The notes beneath the pieces were generated by a model. The model saw only the letters and a program-made list of their open reading frames with translations. It had not been told where the DNA came from and searched no databases. The position numbers and the translations under genes are program-made. Shown piece by piece: positions 62,101 through 64,000 of a stretch of DNA of 64,000 bases (position 1 is the first letter of the stretch; each line of letters begins with the position of its first letter). Source of the stretch: Varroa destructor (taxonomy: Eukaryota; Arthropoda; Arachnida; Mesostigmata; Varroidae); NCBI RefSeq assembly GCF_002443255.2, contig NW_019211459.1, forward strand, positions 22,098,147 to 22,162,146, in the 5' to 3' direction.

Positions 62101-64000
62101 TTTACAGCAACGATGAGTCCAAAGAACGCAGTGTGTGGTGTTGCAGTATCAGGAATATTTCATAAATATTTCACAGACCTGTTTTAGGAAGTCCTTGCGG
62201 TGCTGCCTCGATCTGCTGACATGACTCGACAGCTTGCCAATAGGGCCTAGTGCCGAAAGCTTGTTTTCCTTTACTGGAAAAGATCGGATAAAGGGAGAAA
62301 AGAAAGAAAAGTACTTTTTTCCATTTTAACAGCTTATCCACCCGCAATGTTTTTTTTTTCGTTGTGGATTCCCACTCATTACTTGTATTCACTTACACCT
62401 ACACTATGCAATCCATTCAATCTAATCTAACTCGTCGTCAGACCTTCTTCGTGATAGCTTCTCGTGGTTTCTACGCATGATTCCGTTGATATTGTTGGTT
62501 CCCCACCCGACCAGGTGTGTTAGCGGTAAAAGAAGTTGCGCCCGTCAGTAGCAGTCTCAATTGAGGTTACATTAGTAGCTGCTCTACTGAGAAGGTACAC
62601 GAAAGCCCCCCTTTTCCACATGCTGAACAAAAGTCCCGGTACGTCCCGGATGACCTTCTCGCACCTATTCGTGTATGAGATGAACAAACAAGATTCTAAA
62701 GTCTGCGTGATTTTTTACTAATCGTCTGTAACCTCATTGCAACTGAAAAAACGTAAAAAGTGACGGTCAGAACGCATTATCCATTTTCGTAGAAAATAAC
62801 CATGGCGACGTTAGAGTACCGCCTCTAACTTTAAACGCTGTAATTGTTACTACCTTGTACTTGATAGCTAGCTATAATATAGATATAAATTTCGTAGTTA
62901 TGAATACCTAAGCGTTTCTGTTTAGCAACGAAGTAGAAGAGAGATTTATTTCTTTGTGGTAATATTCCCATACGGTCGTCTCATTACACAAGATTAACGT
63001 TGATATTCAAATGTATTTGAAATTTTCTACTCAATTCTTTACTAATGTAGATACTCGACTGAAATGCCAGTTGGCCTTGACCTGTCACCATCGTCACAGG
63101 GCACGAATATAGGCTGTATATTTCGTCTGAAGGTCAGAAAACCAAAAGAGGTTGTTGGTTAAATTCTGGAAAAAATAGGCACCAGTTCAGCTTGCTCAGT
63201 GGGTTCTTTTTCTCGATTATAGCGAAAGATTGTACAAAGTAAAAATCTATATATATATATATTATGTTACTACACATATCGATTGCCGAAGGTCATCGGG
63301 TATTTCTTCTGCTTGTCACTAGTAAAAAGTTCATAAGGACCTTCAGTGCACGCGTATACTATGAACTATTTCGAAAGCAGTCATCGGCTATCGTATCGTT
63401 GTGCAATGAAGCATCTTAGGTGTTATTAGATGAATAGACCAGGCAGGTTATATTTACAACGAATAAATAAAGTTGCCGCTTCACCACTGGCGTACGTTTA
63501 AATTATATTACGGCCTGCTTGTGTGGTTGAAAGATACCGCTACCTCCCTACGTCCAAGTCTCTTCTACCGCTTTTGCCATGGGCTGCACGGCTATCTAAC
63601 CCTTTTTCCCATAGTATAAATAGAATAACACTAGGATAATTCCGTATCTTTATTTTTTGATCGTGGGAATAGTATCGTTTTCGTATTATCTGCACGTGTG
63701 CGGTATAGGGTATCTAATCGAACTATTTATACAGACACAGACAAACTATATACTTAACGGGGGAGCTCTGTATAGTGCGGCCCTCCTCAAGCCTCATTTG
63801 TTTGACTATCCAGCTTCGAGAGCAAAGACGCAATGAACCCTCATGCTCGCAGAATCCTGTCTAGCCTGCGTTCGTTACTACGACATATTGTACCCGTTAG
63901 CTTTTTTTTCGCACTCCTACGTTCGCTATCCGACGGTTCTGCGTGTCAGTCTACCTCATTGTAAGATTCTTAAAAGGAAAAGAAGTTTCGGAGGGGCATT
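59110..64000. other. No supported gene
   Basis: Short frames only, often open on both strands (59175-59483, 61627-61946). A13 lies at 61140, and AT runs at 60564 and 63247. I see nothing else. Confidence 0.6.
60564..60580 (+). repeat. (AT)n microsatellite, 17 bp
   Basis: Pure alternating run in non-coding sequence. Confidence 0.93.

Overview
This window looks like nuclear DNA of a eukaryote, most likely an invertebrate and plausibly an arthropod. The grounds are broad: no long open frames, no operon-like gene packing, moderately AT-rich sequence broken by short GC-richer patches, many (AT)n microsatellites and homopolymer runs, and decayed remains of an IS630/Tc1/mariner transposase and a non-LTR reverse transcriptase. 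A mite- or tick-like genome would fit, but nothing here fixes the lineage.

Layout. 1-8.5 kb is gene-poor, with a tRNA-like SINE head on the minus strand near 6.8 kb. At 8.57-8.84 kb (minus) a coding-like frame is broken by one TGA. At 11.95-12.21 kb (plus) lies a reverse-transcriptase relic, with a mutated YADD box and a one-base frame change. At 12.7-13.3 kb (minus) is a 191-codon open frame with a serine run. At 20.5 kb there are four perfect-length 38-bp tandem copies. At 23.19-23.83 kb (minus) is the best-supported feature, a mariner-like transposase pseudogene. Next to it, at 23.94-24.31 kb, is a 122-codon open frame that may be a piece of another retroelement.

27-34 kb holds poly-T19, poly-G17, AT microsatellites and a weak second tRNA-like relic. 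Coding-like minus-strand frames sit in a GC-richer patch at 36.6-37.4 kb. Two long (AT)n arrays lie at 39.7 and 40.0 kb, with a 63-codon ATG frame directly after the first. At 44.6-45.9 kb a GC-rich patch contains a plausible short exon with a GTGAGT donor, followed by a textbook pyrimidine-tract acceptor and a 70-codon open frame. At 52.1-53.3 kb several coding-like plus-strand frames cluster. Near 59.05 kb (minus) there is another tRNA-derived SINE head. The rest, including 53.3-64 kb, shows no gene I can support.

I see no intact protein gene of recognised family, no rRNA, no CRISPR array and no gene cluster acting together. The candidate exons are offered only as low-confidence leads. I found no convincing undescribed system; the most informative signals are the two transposable-element fossils, the SINE-like heads, the 38-bp minisatellite and the possible spliced gene near 45.3-45.9 kb.
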